A DNA stretch of 64,000 nucleotides from Clostridium grantii DSM 8605 (lineage in GTDB: Bacteria; Bacillota; Clostridia; Clostridiales; Clostridiaceae), in contig NZ_FQXM01000002.1 of the NCBI RefSeq assembly GCF_900129965.1, positions 398,340 through 462,339 of the forward strand, in the 5' to 3' direction. How positions within the stretch are numbered: position 1 is the stretch's first letter; every line of letters starts with the position of its first letter. The notes under the pieces are model-generated. The model was given only the letters and a program-made list of their open reading frames with translations. It was not told the DNA's origin and did not search any database. Positions 63,533 through 64,000 of the stretch are shown here, piece by piece. The position numbers were made by a program, and so were the translations under genes.

Positions 63533-63634
63533 TGCGTTGCAATACAAAGATAAGGTGTATTAGAAAAGAGAAAATTATAGATAAAATTTAGCGGTGTAGC
63601 AGGCCTACACTAGATATAAATTGGGGGTGTCAAC

Positions 63635-64000
63635 TTGAAAGATTTAATTATAAAAGCAAAACAAGGAGATAGCATGGCTACTGAAACTATTATAAATAAA
63701 TATATGCCTTTGGTAATAAGTGAGGCATCAAAATATCATATACCAGGGTATGAGTTTGAGGATATTGTACAACATAGTATTTTAAGTATTATAAAAGCTA
63801 TTAATTTATATAATATAAATTCAAATTCTTTTAGCTCGTTTCTAGCTATCACAGTTAAACGTAGTAATATAAATCTACTTAAAGGAACAATTAAGCATTA
63901 TAGAGAAGTTCAAGATGAAACTATATTGAATAATAGCATAGATTTATATGGTTTTACTGTGGAAGATGAAGTTATAGCTTATGATATGGTGGATAAATTA
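63635..64000 (+). CDS. Sigma-70-like RNA polymerase sigma factor, 5' part
   Basis: Open from TTG 63635 (behind GGGGGTG) to the window edge, 122 residues. It reads MKDLIIKAKQGDSMATETII, then YMPLVISEASKYHIPGYEFE with DIVQHSILSIIKAI, which matches sigma region 2 (core binding and -10 recognition), including the YEFEDIVQ segment. Small phage and plasmid sigma factors that drive late genes or toxin/bacteriocin genes look like this. The C-terminal region 4 is beyond the window. Confidence 0.75.
   Translation, partial: MKDLIIKAKQGDSMATETIINKYMPLVISEASKYHIPGYEFEDIVQHSILSIIKAINLYNINSNSFSSFLAITVKRSNINLLKGTIKHYREVQDETILNNSIDLYGFTVEDEVIAYDMVDKL

Larger units (their letters stand above)
55012..64000. 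mobile_element. Prophage or related integrative element, left part (runs off the window)
   Basis: A serine recombinase at the edge, then leftward ImmA/IrrE and repressor genes, a divergent Cro-like gene, YqaJ, a replisome organiser, a DnaC-like loader, and small accessory genes. This is the standard left-arm order of clostridial temperate phages. Structural genes are not yet reached at 64000, so an integrative plasmid-like element cannot be excluded. The boundary at about 55012 is inferred from the broken host gene. Confidence 0.75.

Overview
The window is AT-rich DNA from a low-GC, Gram-positive anaerobe, almost certainly a Clostridium. The evidence is the codon use, the strong AGGAGG-type ribosome sites, the lipobox-type lipoproteins, the anaerobic iron-sulfur and molybdenum enzymes, and a clostridial-style prophage. 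No rRNA, tRNA or CRISPR array was seen.

Region 1 (1-2.8 kb): the end of a polar amino-acid ABC transporter operon, then a convergent barnase-like secreted RNase with its barstar-like inhibitor. Region 2 (2.9-18.4 kb): two divergent operons. Leftward: regulator, dpaL (ygeX), ygeY, ygeW, arcC, NCS2 permease. Rightward: ssnA, ygfK, a hydantoinase/dihydropyrimidinase, and a selenium-dependent-type xanthine dehydrogenase. Together these match the anaerobic purine/uric-acid degradation cluster described in gut bacteria. The shared intergenic region has two back-to-back promoters whose -35 boxes sit at the outer ends of a perfect 18-bp inverted repeat.

Region 3 (18.4-46.4 kb) holds mixed housekeeping and accessory genes. 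In order: gene relics, a HepT/MntA-type toxin-antitoxin pair, an orphan class I isoprenoid-synthase-like protein, a MerR-membrane fusion, a GNAT acetyltransferase, a GltD-like flavoprotein, and an oppABCDF operon. Then come an orphan pseudopilin, a secreted metallo-beta-lactamase/lamin-tail lipoprotein, a cation-chloride-cotransporter-like permease, a cell-wall amidase, a MATE pump, nadABC behind a palindromic operator, and a giant fused acyl-CoA dehydratase activase.

Region 4 (46.6-54.6 kb) is the most unusual part. After a beta-propeller protein, a metallophosphoesterase and a Sel1-repeat relic come four co-directional genes: a membrane RCK-like protein with a C-terminal RyR-like domain, a stand-alone RyR-domain protein, a small class III nucleotidyl-cyclase-like protein, and a TIR protein with a transmembrane segment, Ig-like domain and propeller. 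The gene content resembles a cyclic-nucleotide immune signalling system (Pycsar-like) with RyR and channel-like parts. This is inferred from domain content only.

Region 5 (about 55.0-64.0 kb, running off the right edge) is the start of a prophage or related integrative element. It has a large serine recombinase, an ImmA/IrrE peptidase, a frameshifted coiled-coil gene, divergent CI/Cro-like regulators with repeated operators, YqaJ recombinase, a replisome organiser interrupted by an amber codon, a DnaC-like loader, an AbrB-like protein, a small-gene cassette and a partial sigma-factor-like gene. It appears to have inserted into codon 15-16 of a host gene (54968-55015). Two related ~105-bp MITE-like elements lie in inverted orientation, one just outside and one inside the element.
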